Origin: Tyzzerella sp963558545
GTDB lineage: Bacteria > Bacillota > Clostridia > Lachnospirales > CAG-274
Reading direction: 5' to 3'
Length of the DNA stretch: 64,000 nt
NCBI RefSeq assembly: GCF_963558545.1
Contig: NZ_CAUWHO010000007.1
Coordinates: forward strand, 1 to 64,000
The notes beneath the pieces were generated by a model. It saw only the letters and a program-made list of their open reading frames with translations. It searched no databases and was not told the origin of the DNA. The position numbers and the translations under genes were made by a program. Positions 26,607-35,243 of this stretch are shown one piece after another (position 1 is the first letter of the stretch; each line of letters begins with the position of its first letter).

Positions 26607-27548
26607 TTATTTATTACCCATTAAAGCATCAAATTCGCTAACTAATTCGTTTATAATTTCTTGGCTACTTTGTCTTTTTGATACCATACCTGCTATTTGT
26701 CCTGCCATAACAGAGCCATTTTCTACATCGCCTTCTTTAACTGCTTTTTGTAAAGCACCAGCACCTAATTTTTCTACTCTTTCTATATCTGGCGTATCTT
26801 TTTTAAGTTCTTCTCTTTCCACTGTATCGTAAAGTCTAGCAAGTTTGTTTCTTAAAATACGAACAGGGTGTCCTGTTATTTGCCCAGTTATAACACTATC
26901 TATATCTTTAGCTTTTATTACTTTTTCTTTGTAGTTGTCGTGTACATTACATTCGTCTGATAATAAAAATCTAGTACCAAGCTGAACACCTTTTGCACCT
27001 AGCATAAAGGCAGCAGCACAACCTCTACCATCTCCAATACCACCAGCAGCTATAACAGGGATATTAACAGCATCTACAACTTGTGGTACTAAAGCCATAG
27101 TAGTAAGTTTACCTATATGTCCACCAGCTTCCATACCCTCTGCAATTAATGCTTTAGCACCTATTTTTTCCATTTTTTGTGCAAGAGCAACAGATGGTAT
27201 AACAGGGATTACAGAAATGTTGTGCTCATTAAATAAGTCCATATATTTAGCAGGGTTACCAGCACCTGTTGTTACTACCTTAACGCCTTCTTCACATACC
27301 ACTTTTACAACTTCTTCTACAAAAGGAGATAAAAGCATAATGTTTACTGCAAAAGGTTTATCTGTTAAAGATTTTGCTTTTTTAATTTCTTCTCTTACAA
27401 TTTCTCCAGGTGCATTACCACCAGCTATAATACCAAGCCCACCAGCATTAGATACACTAGCAGCAAGCTCACCATCAGACACCCAAGCCATAGCACCTTG
27501 AAAAATAGGATATTTTATACCTAGTATATCACATAAATTTGATTTCAT
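26607..27548 (-). CDS. fabK: enoyl-ACP reductase II (FMN-dependent)
   Basis: Triclosan-resistant FMN enoyl reductase, 313 aa. It has YPIFQGAMAWVSDGELAAAV-like N-terminus, GGLGIIAGGNAPGE, the EGMEAGGHIG signature containing the catalytic His, and AAGGIGDGRG for flavin phosphate. It replaces FabI, as in streptococci and many clostridia. The preceding gene is a 34-aa membrane protein where acpP would be expected. Confidence 0.97.
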   Translation of the reverse strand: MKSNLCDILGIKYPIFQGAMAWVSDGELAASVSNAGGLGIIAGGNAPGEIVREEIKKAKSLTDKPFAVNIMLLSPFVEEVVKVVCEEGVKVVTTGAGNPAKYMDLFNEHNISVIPVIPSVALAQKMEKIGAKALIAEGMEAGGHIGKLTTMALVPQVVDAVNIPVIAAGGIGDGRGCAAAFMLGAKGVQLGTRFLLSDECNVHDNYKEKVIKAKDIDSVITGQITGHPVRILRNKLARLYDTVEREELKKDTPDIERVEKLGAGALQKAVKEGDVENGSVMAGQIAGMVSKRQSSQEIINELVSEFDALMGNK

Positions 27549-27560
27549 TTTATCACCTTT

Positions 27561-27665
27561 TTAACCTTTACTAAAAATATTATAAATTATTATACCTAGT
27601 ATGCTACCAAGAGCCATACCAACCATAGTATAAACTATTAGTTTTATTTTATCATTATTATTCAT
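27561..27665 (-). CDS. 34-aa single-helix membrane protein within the fab operon
   Basis: I do not recognise this gene. ATG at 27665 follows AGGTG at 7-base spacing (overlapping the fabH stop), and the frame ends at 27561, 12 bases before fabK. The product has a short polar start (MNNNDKIK) and one hydrophobic helix with glycine spacing (VGMALGSILGIIIYNIF). In the related streptococcal operon this slot, between fabH and fabK, holds acpP, which is absent here. A role in membrane sensing or anchoring is speculation. Confidence 0.65.
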   Translation of the reverse strand: MNNNDKIKLIVYTMVGMALGSILGIIIYNIFSKG

Positions 27666-27672
27666 AAAACAC

Positions 27673-28647
27673 CTATATTTGAACAATCATAGATGCCCAA
27701 GTAAGACCAGCACCAAAGCCTGCGATTATTATTTTATCGCCTTTTTGTAAAAGTCCTTTTTGGGACATCTCTGCCAAGGCAATAGGTATGCTGGCTGCCG
27801 ATGTATTGCCAAAGTTTTGTAAATTTAGATAAAATTTATCTAAGCTTACTTTTAATTTTTTTGCAACAACTTCAACTATACGGCTATTTGCTTGATGAGG
27901 TACTATATATTTTATATCATCTAATGTTAGGTTAGCCTTTATTAAAACTTCATTTATACTTTTTGGTACAGTTTTTGTAGCAAAATTAAATACATCTCTG
28001 CCATTCATTGCTAGATAAAAAGAGTTATCATCTTTTTTTTCTGTAAATGGGTTATTATTGTTTAGGTTACCACCTGTTATAGCTTGCCAAGACATACCAT
28101 CGGCATTTAAATCTTCTGATATTACGCTATTATAGTCTTTGCAAGATGTTAATATAGCACCACCAGAGCCATCTCCAAATAAAACACAAGTGCTCCTATC
28201 TGTCCAGTCTACTATTTTAGATAAGGTTTCTGCACCTATTACAATAGCATTTTTGTATATTCCAGATTTTAAAAATTTATCTGCAATAGATAAACCATAT
28301 ACAAAACCAGAACAAGCTACATTTATATCAAAGGCTAAGGCATTTTTAGCACCTATTGCTCCTTGTACCATACAAGCAGTAGAAGGTGTTAAATAATCTG
28401 GTGTTATTGTTGCAACAATAATAACATCTATATCTTCTGCTGGAATATTAGATTTTTCTATTAACTTTTTACCTACGTTTATAGCAAAATCTGATGTATT
28501 TTCTTGTGTAGAAAGGCATCTTTTTGATATACCAGTTCTTGTATATATCCATTCGTCAGATGTTTCTACAATATTGGAAAGCTCATCATTTGTTACAACT
28601 TTTTTAGGTAAGTAGCTTTCAAATCCAACTATTTTTGAATTAAACAT
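27673..28647 (-). CDS. fabH: 3-oxoacyl-ACP synthase III
   Basis: Starts chains by condensing acyl-CoA with malonyl-ACP. The 324-aa product has Cys112 (DINVACSGFVYG), His in IVPHQANSRI and Asn in LQNFGNTSAAS. The C-terminus is DKIIIAGFGAGLTWAS, as in the family. It starts 12 bases after fabT. Confidence 0.98.
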   Translation of the reverse strand: MFNSKIVGFESYLPKKVVTNDELSNIVETSDEWIYTRTGISKRCLSTQENTSDFAINVGKKLIEKSNIPAEDIDVIIVATITPDYLTPSTACMVQGAIGAKNALAFDINVACSGFVYGLSIADKFLKSGIYKNAIVIGAETLSKIVDWTDRSTCVLFGDGSGGAILTSCKDYNSVISEDLNADGMSWQAITGGNLNNNNPFTEKKDDNSFYLAMNGRDVFNFATKTVPKSINEVLIKANLTLDDIKYIVPHQANSRIVEVVAKKLKVSLDKFYLNLQNFGNTSAASIPIALAEMSQKGLLQKGDKIIIAGFGAGLTWASMIVQI

Positions 28648-28659
28648 ATTTTTCTCCTT

Positions 28660-29109
28660 TTAAATATTTATACATTGCTTATGCAATGTTTGGCTAACCC
28701 TAGTCAATGCACCATTAAAAATTTCTTTTTCTTGGTTGGAAAGTTCTATTACTATAGATTTCATAATATTTTCTTTAAATTTTTTATGTAATCTAAAAAG
28801 TTTTTTACCTTTTTCTGTAAGACTAACATTAACTACTCTTTTATCATTAAGAGATTTTTCTCTTATAACATACCCTTTTTTTTCTAGATTTGTTACAGAA
28901 ACTGTTAATGTACCAAGGGTTATATCCAGATTTTTGGCAACAGAGCCCATAGTTTTTGTTTTGCTTGTGCCTATTGCCTCAATAGTCCTTACTTCTCGAG
29001 AGGACACATCTTTATATTTGTTATTTTTTAAAAAAACTTCTTCTAGCTTAATTATATCGTTAAAAACGCTAGACATAAGCCCACTAATAGTATCTAAAGT
29101 TTTTTTCAT
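28660..29109 (-). CDS. fabT: MarR-family fatty acid operon repressor FabT
   Basis: A 149-aa winged-helix protein: KTMGSVAKNLDITLGTLTVSVTNLEKKGYVIREKS-type recognition region (about 53-87) and a C-terminal dimer helix. First gene of the fab operon, the position FabT holds in streptococci, where it represses the operon with acyl-ACP as corepressor. A palindromic TTTGAT-A-ATCAAA site overlaps the promoter just upstream, supporting autoregulation. Identity rests on position, fold and operator together. Confidence 0.9.
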   Translation of the reverse strand: MKKTLDTISGLMSSVFNDIIKLEEVFLKNNKYKDVSSREVRTIEAIGTSKTKTMGSVAKNLDITLGTLTVSVTNLEKKGYVIREKSLNDKRVVNVSLTEKGKKLFRLHKKFKENIMKSIVIELSNQEKEIFNGALTRVSQTLHKQCINI

Positions 29110-29147
29110 AATGCAGCCTCCATATTATTATACAACGCTAAAAAAAT

Positions 29148-29190
29148 CTTTTGATAATCAAAGTATATTATTACTTTAAACAAACGTCAA
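29148..29190 (-). promoter_or_regulatory. fab operon promoter with FabT-type operator
   Basis: On the minus strand: TTGACG (29190-29185), 17-base spacer, TATACT (29167-29162). The 13-bp palindrome TTTGATTATCAAA (29162-29150) starts at the -10 and covers the start site. It matches the FabT operator known from streptococci almost exactly. The leader to the fabT ATG is about 40 bases. Confidence 0.8.
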
Positions 29191-29288
29191 GTGTTTTGGT
29201 TTATTTTTAATAAAAAATTCAAAAAATTGTTTTTATTTTATAGTTTATATGTTAAAATATAAAAAAATATTTTACAAAAGGTGATATT

Positions 29289-30164
29289 ATGGGAAATGTA
29301 AGACTTTTTGCAAAAGCTAAAATAAACTTAGCACTAGATGTTGTAGAAAAGTTAGACAACGGCTATCATAATTTAGAAATGATTATGCAGTCTATAGATT
29401 TATCAGATACTATCGAAATTAAAAAGACTTTTACAAATGACATAAAGCTAAGAACAAATGTATATTGGATACCAACAGATAATAGAAATTTAGTTTATAA
29501 AGTTGCAGAATATTTAAAAAATGAATACAATATCAAATATGGTATACATATAAACTTAAATAAAAAAATACCATCTTGTGCAGGGCTTGGTGGTGGTAGT
29601 GCAGACTGTGCAGCTGCTTTAATTGGTATTAGAAAACTATTTGGGCTTGATATACCTAATAGTAGATTGCTAGAAGTAGCTAAAGAGTTTGGAGCAGATG
29701 TACCTTTTTGCGTAAAAAGAGGCACATATTTAGCAGAGGGTATAGGAGAAAAGCTAACCCCTTTAAAAAAAATGCCAGATTGTTATATATTGGTTGTTAA
29801 GCCACACGTTAGTATATCTACAGCTACTATTTTTCAAAATTTAGATTTAGCTAACATAAAAGAAAGACCAGACATAGAAAAAATTATATACTATATAGAA
29901 AAAGATGACATAGAGGGTGTTTCTAAAAATTTATGTAATGTTTTAGAAAGTGTGTCTATTGAAAGATACCCTATAATAAAAGATATAAAAGATGCTATGT
30001 TAAAAAATGGTGCTTTAGGTAGCCTTATGAGTGGAAGTGGCTCTGCTGTTTTTGGAATATTTAAAAATAAAAAACAAATGGCAATAGCAAAAAATTATAT
30101 AGCAAAAAATTTAAAAGTAAAGGACATTTTTGCTACTAGGCCTTTTAATATGTATAAAAATTAA
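29289..30164 (+). CDS. ispE: 4-diphosphocytidyl-2-C-methyl-D-erythritol kinase
   Basis: GHMP kinase of the non-mevalonate isoprenoid pathway, 291 aa. N-terminal AKAKINLALDVVEKLDNGYH has the catalytic Lys; the ATP loop PSCAGLGGGSADCAAA is at about 95-110 and the catalytic Asp in FGADVPFCV. The C-terminal GSLMSGSGSAVFGIF motif is complete. ATG follows an AAAAGGTGATATT site. Divergent from the fab operon. Confidence 0.97.
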   Translation: MGNVRLFAKAKINLALDVVEKLDNGYHNLEMIMQSIDLSDTIEIKKTFTNDIKLRTNVYWIPTDNRNLVYKVAEYLKNEYNIKYGIHINLNKKIPSCAGLGGGSADCAAALIGIRKLFGLDIPNSRLLEVAKEFGADVPFCVKRGTYLAEGIGEKLTPLKKMPDCYILVVKPHVSISTATIFQNLDLANIKERPDIEKIIYYIEKDDIEGVSKNLCNVLESVSIERYPIIKDIKDAMLKNGALGSLMSGSGSAVFGIFKNKKQMAIAKNYIAKNLKVKDIFATRPFNMYKN

Positions 30165-30229
30165 ATAAATTTAAAATGATAACATATATTTAATACTTTT
30201 AATATAAATAAATTGTTTATAAATTATTA

Positions 30230-30258
30230 TTTACAAATATTGTATTTTGGAATATAAT
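30230..30258 (+). promoter_or_regulatory. putative promoter of the VanZ-like gene
   Basis: TTTACA (30230-30235), 17-base spacer, TATAAT (30253-30258), 28 bases before the ATG at 30287. Confidence 0.6.
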
Positions 30259-30286
30259 ATAAAGATAGACTTTAGAAGGAGGCTAT

Positions 30287-30742
30287 ATGCAAATACATTT
30301 TAAAAAATCAATATACTTAGCTATTACTATACTAATAATATCATTTGTTTTTTATAATTCTATGCAAAATGGTGAAAGCTCTTCTAATACTAGTACAGCT
30401 GTTTTAATGTTTGTAAACAATTTAATAAATACAATAGGGTTAAATTTTCAAGTTAGTGGACACTTTATAAGAAAATTGGCCCATTTTATAGAATTTTTTG
30501 CTTTAGGTATTTTTCTTATGTTGACATTTGAAGCTTTTACTAATAGATTATTTAGTATAATTGGGTTTCCTATGTTTTTTTCTATATTTATACCAGTTAT
30601 AGATGAATTTATACAAATATATTCACCAGGACGTGCATCTTCTGTTAAAGATGTGTTGCTAGATTTCTCTGGAGCGATTTTAGGAGTATTATTAGTTTTT
30701 ACAAGCTTTATAATAAAAAATAAGAATAGATTAAATAATTAA
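30287..30742 (+). CDS. VanZ-like family membrane protein
   Basis: A 151-aa membrane protein with four hydrophobic segments (about 8-25, 62-82, 92-108, 122-143). The VanZ signature is present: RKLAHFIEFFALGIFL, then DEFIQIYSPGRASSVKDVLLDFSG. The founding member gives low-level teicoplanin resistance, but most members have no known function. RBS AAGGAGG. It precedes pcrA by 34 bases. Confidence 0.88.
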   Translation: MQIHFKKSIYLAITILIISFVFYNSMQNGESSSNTSTAVLMFVNNLINTIGLNFQVSGHFIRKLAHFIEFFALGIFLMLTFEAFTNRLFSIIGFPMFFSIFIPVIDEFIQIYSPGRASSVKDVLLDFSGAILGVLLVFTSFIIKNKNRLNN

Positions 30743-30776
30743 AATTTAATATATAAATTAATTTAGGAGAATAAAT

Positions 30777-32993
30777 ATGGAACAACTTTTAAATAAGTTA
30801 AACCCTATGCAAAAAGAGGCTGTTTTAACAACAGATGGGGCTCTTCTTCTTTTAGCAGGGGCAGGCTCTGGTAAAACTAGAGTTTTAACACATAGGATAG
30901 CATATTTAATTAATAAAGGCGTGAGACCTTTTAACATTTTAGCTATCACTTTTACTAATAAAGCAGCTAAAGAAATGAAAGATAGAGTTTATTCTATATG
31001 CGATGAGGGTAGACAAGTTTTGGTATCTACATTTCACTCTTTATGTGTTAAAATTTTAAGAAGAGATATACAAAAAATAGGGTATAATAATAAATTTACT
31101 ATATACGATGCAGATGATGCAGAAAGACTTATAAAAGATATAATGAAAGAGTACAAAATAAATGATGATTTATTAAGTGCTAAAGCAGTTTTAAGTGAGA
31201 TAGGAAGACAAAAAGATAAGCTTATAACAGCTAGTGATTATGAAAAAAACATAGGTTCTGATTTTAGAAAAAAAATGATTTGTGATATATACAAAGAGTA
31301 TGAAAATAGATTAAAATTAAACAATTCATTAGATTTTGACGACCTTATATTTAAAACAGTACATCTTTTGGCTACTAATGTTGATGTACTAGATTATTAC
31401 CAAGAGCGTTTTAAGTATATTATGGTTGATGAATATCAAGATACTAGCACAAGCCAATATATGCTTGTAAAGCTTTTAGCTAATAAATATAAAAATATTT
31501 GTGTAGTAGGAGATGACGACCAGAGTATATACGGTTGGAGAGGTGCTGATATAAACAATATATTAGACTTTGAAAAAGACTTTAAAAATGCTAAAGTTAT
31601 AAAGCTTGAACAAAACTATCGTTCTAGCAAAACTATATTAGATGCAGCAAACTTTGTTATAAAAAATAACTTTGGTAGGAAAGAAAAAAGTCTATGGACA
31701 GAAAATGAACAAGGCTCTCTTATAAACTATGAAAAATGTAACTCCGATAGAGAAGAAGCTATGTTTATAGCTAATGAAATAGCCAAAAAAATAAAAGAAG
31801 GATATTCTTATAGAGATTTTGCAATATTATATAGAACAAATAGCCTATCTAGACTTTTAGAAGAGCAAATGGTGTTTTTATCTATACCGTATAAACTATA
31901 TGGAGGTGTAAACTTCTATGGTAGAAAAGAAATAAAAGATATTATAAGCTATTTAAAAGTTTTAGAAAATCCTAGCGATGATATATCATTAAAAAGAATA
32001 ATAAACGTTCCTAAAAGAGGAATAGGGGATACAAGTATATTAAAAGCTAGTGAATATGCACAAGAAAATAATATTTCTCTTTTTGAAGCATTGTCTAAAG
32101 CGGGAGAAATAACAGATTTAGGTAGGAAAACAAAAAGTGTTATAGACTTTTATAATATGATGAATGGATTTATACAAAAAAGCCAAAGTTTAAATATATC
32201 CGATTTGATAGATTATATATTAGATGAAACTGGATATTTAGAAGAACTTAACAAAGAAGGAACAGATGAAGCTTTAGGCAGAGTATCAAACTTAGAAGAA
32301 TTTGTTAGCAAGGCAGTAGAATATGAAGAATCTGAAGAAGATGATGTATCTCTTACAAAATTTTTAGAAGAAGTATCTTTAGTAGCTGACATAGATTCTA
32401 TGGAAGAAGATGATGATGTTGTTACATTAATGACTTTACATAGCTCTAAAGGGTTAGAGTTTCCTACAGTTTTTATAGCTGGATTTGAGGAGGGTATATT
32501 CCCTACATACCGTGCATTAACAAGCCAAAATCAGTCTGGCATAGAAGAAGAAAGAAGGCTTTTATATGTAGGTATAACAAGGGCAAAAAAAGAACTATAT
32601 CTTACAAATGCAAAATCTAGATTACAACACGGAAGATATATAAGTAATGCACCATCTTCATTTTTTAAAGAATTACCAAAAGATTTATTAAACATTAAGC
32701 AAAAACCAGACAAACCTTCTAAAATCTCGTTTTCAGTAGAAGAAGATAGTAGTTATAGACCAAAGCCTACATATAAGCCTAATGTTTCAACATATCTTAA
32801 AAAGGAAATACCAGCACCTAAAAATGTATCATTAGATTTTGGTGTTGGAGATGTAGTTAAACATTTTAAATTTGGTAAAGGCGTTGTTTTAAAAATAAGC
32901 CCAGCAGGTGCAGACTATGAAGTAACTATTAATTTTGACAACTTTGGAGAAAAGAAACTTATGGCAAACTTATCTAAATTAAAAAAAATATAA
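30777..32993 (+). CDS. pcrA: ATP-dependent DNA helicase PcrA (UvrD/Rep family)
   Basis: Superfamily 1 3'-5' helicase for repair and rolling-circle replication, 738 aa. Walker A LLAGAGSGKTRVL (about 25-37), ITFTNKAAKEMKDR, Walker B VDEYQDTS, VVGDDDQSIYGWRGAD, LEQNYRSS, TLHSSKGLEFPTVF and EERRLLYVGITRAKKELYL are all present. The C-terminal 60 residues form the Tudor-like domain that binds RNA polymerase in PcrA. No ligase follows it. Confidence 0.97.
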   Translation: MEQLLNKLNPMQKEAVLTTDGALLLLAGAGSGKTRVLTHRIAYLINKGVRPFNILAITFTNKAAKEMKDRVYSICDEGRQVLVSTFHSLCVKILRRDIQKIGYNNKFTIYDADDAERLIKDIMKEYKINDDLLSAKAVLSEIGRQKDKLITASDYEKNIGSDFRKKMICDIYKEYENRLKLNNSLDFDDLIFKTVHLLATNVDVLDYYQERFKYIMVDEYQDTSTSQYMLVKLLANKYKNICVVGDDDQSIYGWRGADINNILDFEKDFKNAKVIKLEQNYRSSKTILDAANFVIKNNFGRKEKSLWTENEQGSLINYEKCNSDREEAMFIANEIAKKIKEGYSYRDFAILYRTNSLSRLLEEQMVFLSIPYKLYGGVNFYGRKEIKDIISYLKVLENPSDDISLKRIINVPKRGIGDTSILKASEYAQENNISLFEALSKAGEITDLGRKTKSVIDFYNMMNGFIQKSQSLNISDLIDYILDETGYLEELNKEGTDEALGRVSNLEEFVSKAVEYEESEEDDVSLTKFLEEVSLVADIDSMEEDDDVVTLMTLHSSKGLEFPTVFIAGFEEGIFPTYRALTSQNQSGIEEERRLLYVGITRAKKELYLTNAKSRLQHGRYISNAPSSFFKELPKDLLNIKQKPDKPSKISFSVEEDSSYRPKPTYKPNVSTYLKKEIPAPKNVSLDFGVGDVVKHFKFGKGVVLKISPAGADYEVTINFDNFGEKKLMANLSKLKKI

Positions 32994-33068
32994 AAAATAT
33001 AAAAAATTGTAACCTACTTATATACCCTTTCATACTATACATAATATGAAAAAATTGGAGGGTTATAT

Positions 33069-34328
33069 ATGGGAAAGTATATAATAAAAGGTGGAAATAA
33101 GCTAAACGGTGAAGTTTTTATAAGTGGTGCTAAAAATGCTGTTTTGCCTATCCTTGCCTCAACTGTTTTAAATAGTGGTATATGTATATTAAAAAATGTT
33201 CCTATGCTTTTAGATACTTTTGTAGCTATAGATATATTAAAAGATTTAGGTTGTGAAGTTAATTACGGAGAAAATACTGTTGTTGTTAATTCTAAAAATA
33301 TGTATAAAACAAATGTTAAAGAAGATTTAGTTAAAAAAATGCGTTCTTCCATAATATTTTTAGGAGCTATAATATCTAGATTTAAAGAAGCTAGTATAAG
33401 CTATCCTGGAGGGTGTAACCTTGGCAAAAGACCAATAGATTTTCATTTATCAGCATTTAAAGAGCTAGGGATAAAAATAGAAGATAACCAAAAATTAATA
33501 AAAGCTAGTGTGGATACTATAAAGGAAAGAATTATAGACCTACCTTTTGCTAGTGTAGGAGCAACTCAAAATATTATTTTGGCATCTATTTTTGTAAAAG
33601 GCAAAGTTGTTATAAAAAATTGTGCTAAAGAGCCAGAAATAATAGATATGGTGAAATTTTTACGAAAAATGGGTGCTAACATATATGGAGAAGGGACTTA
33701 CACTATAACTGTAAAAGGTGTAGAAAAGCTTAATAATATAGTTGAATATACTATAATGCCAGATAGAATAGAAGCAGGTACTTTTTTATGTATGTCTGCT
33801 ATAACAAATGGAAATGTAAAAATAAATGGTATAACACCAAATTATGTAAAATCTTTAACAGATATTTTAGAGCAAATGGGCTGTAATATTGTTATAGATA
33901 AAGATAATATAAAAATTAAAAATGATAAAAAGTTAAAATGTATAGAATTTTTAGAAACTAAGCCATACCCATATTTTCCAACAGATTTACAACCACAACT
34001 AATGGCTTTATTAGCAACTGCAGATGGTGAAAGTATTATAAAAGAAAATATATTTGAGGCTAGAAATAAACATATACCAGAGCTTAACAAAATGGGTTGT
34101 AACATTATAGAAGATAATAGTACATTTATTATAAAAGGGGTTAATAAATTAACTGGTAAAAATGTTTTTGCAAAAGATTTAAGAGGAGGAGCAAGCCTTA
34201 TAACAGCAGGACTTTTTGCAAAGGAAAAGACAGTTGTAGAGGGTGCTGACTATATAAACAGAGGATATGAACATTTAGATAAAAAACTTAACATTTTAGG
34301 AGCAGATATAAAACATATCAAAGATTAG
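33069..34328 (+). CDS. murA: UDP-N-acetylglucosamine 1-carboxyvinyltransferase
   Basis: First committed step of peptidoglycan synthesis. The 419-aa product has Lys22 (SGAKNAVLP) and the catalytic, fosfomycin-sensitive Cys116 (YPGGCNLGKRP). PTDLQPQLMALL is near 310 and LRGGASLITAGL near 371. It overlaps the ftsQ ribosome binding site, giving the murA-ftsQ-ftsZ order typical of division/wall clusters. Confidence 0.96.
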   Translation: MGKYIIKGGNKLNGEVFISGAKNAVLPILASTVLNSGICILKNVPMLLDTFVAIDILKDLGCEVNYGENTVVVNSKNMYKTNVKEDLVKKMRSSIIFLGAIISRFKEASISYPGGCNLGKRPIDFHLSAFKELGIKIEDNQKLIKASVDTIKERIIDLPFASVGATQNIILASIFVKGKVVIKNCAKEPEIIDMVKFLRKMGANIYGEGTYTITVKGVEKLNNIVEYTIMPDRIEAGTFLCMSAITNGNVKINGITPNYVKSLTDILEQMGCNIVIDKDNIKIKNDKKLKCIEFLETKPYPYFPTDLQPQLMALLATADGESIIKENIFEARNKHIPELNKMGCNIIEDNSTFIIKGVNKLTGKNVFAKDLRGGASLITAGLFAKEKTVVEGADYINRGYEHLDKKLNILGADIKHIKD

Positions 34329-34337
34329 GTGAATCTA

Positions 34338-35051
34338 ATGAAAAAAATATATACTTATATTTTAATTGGTGTAGCATTAATAGCACTAATATTTATGTTA
34401 TTAATGCTATCGCCTTGGCTCAATATAGAGAATATACAAATAAATGGTATAAAAACAATAGAAAAATCAGACATTATTAGACAAATGAAACTAGATAAAA
34501 CAACCAACATACTTAGTTTTAATAGTTTTGTAGCAAAAAGAAGAGTTAAAAGTAATTATTATATAGAAAATATACGAGTAACAAGAAAACTGCCCAATAC
34601 AGTAACTATTGATATTATTGAAAGAAAAGTGGTTGGATATATACCTTACATAAATGACTATATATATATAGATAAAGATGGTGTTGTTATAGATGTAAAA
34701 TCATCTTATAAAGAGCCACTACCAATGATTTATGGATTAAAATTTAATAGTTTTATTATTGGGCAAAAGCTAAAGACTGAAAATAACACAGCATTTGAAA
34801 TAGTAATGGAAATAACAAATGCTATAAAAAATAAAGAAAATCTAAATGATATTCTTAAAATAGATGTATCAGATTTAGAGGATATACATTTATATACAGA
34901 AAAGTTAGATGTTATTATAGGAAATATAGATGCTATAAACATAAAAATGAATACTCTAAATGAAATACTTAAAAATTTTACACCTACGGAAAAAGGGTTT
35001 TTATACATAGATGATATAAACAAAGCACCTATTTTTAAATATATTACATAA
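34338..35051 (+). CDS. ftsQ: cell division protein FtsQ/DivIB
   Basis: Bitopic divisome protein, 237 aa. A membrane helix is at about 5-26, followed by the POTRA domain (LNIENIQINGIKTIEKSDI...) and the FtsQ beta domain with RKLPNTVTIDIIERKVVGYI and DKDGVVIDV. ATG at 34338 is chosen because AGGTG (34327-34331) has normal spacing to it; a GTG at 34329 would overlap that site. Confidence 0.92.
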   Translation: MKKIYTYILIGVALIALIFMLLMLSPWLNIENIQINGIKTIEKSDIIRQMKLDKTTNILSFNSFVAKRRVKSNYYIENIRVTRKLPNTVTIDIIERKVVGYIPYINDYIYIDKDGVVIDVKSSYKEPLPMIYGLKFNSFIIGQKLKTENNTAFEIVMEITNAIKNKENLNDILKIDVSDLEDIHLYTEKLDVIIGNIDAINIKMNTLNEILKNFTPTEKGFLYIDDINKAPIFKYIT

Positions 35052-35181
35052 AGCCATAATTTGTAATATAAACAATTATTTTGTCGATTTTTATAACAAA
35101 AAATAGAACGCAAATTTAATAACATACTTGAAAAATTTTTAAAAAAATATATACTTATATTATAAAAATATTATAAATAAA

Positions 35182-35210
35182 TTGAATTATTAAAATATAT
35201 GGTGTATAAT
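35182..35210 (+). promoter_or_regulatory. putative ftsZ promoter
   Basis: TTGAAT (35182-35187), 17-base spacer, TATAAT (35205-35210), 33 bases before the TTG start. It gives ftsZ expression independent of murA-ftsQ. Confidence 0.6.
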
Positions 35211-35243
35211 ATAAAATTGAAGATGATTTAGGAGGGTTATATC

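Noticed and set aside
34329..34338. GTG at 34329 as start of ftsQ
   Set aside because: It overlaps the AGGTG ribosome binding site; ATG at 34338 has proper spacing.
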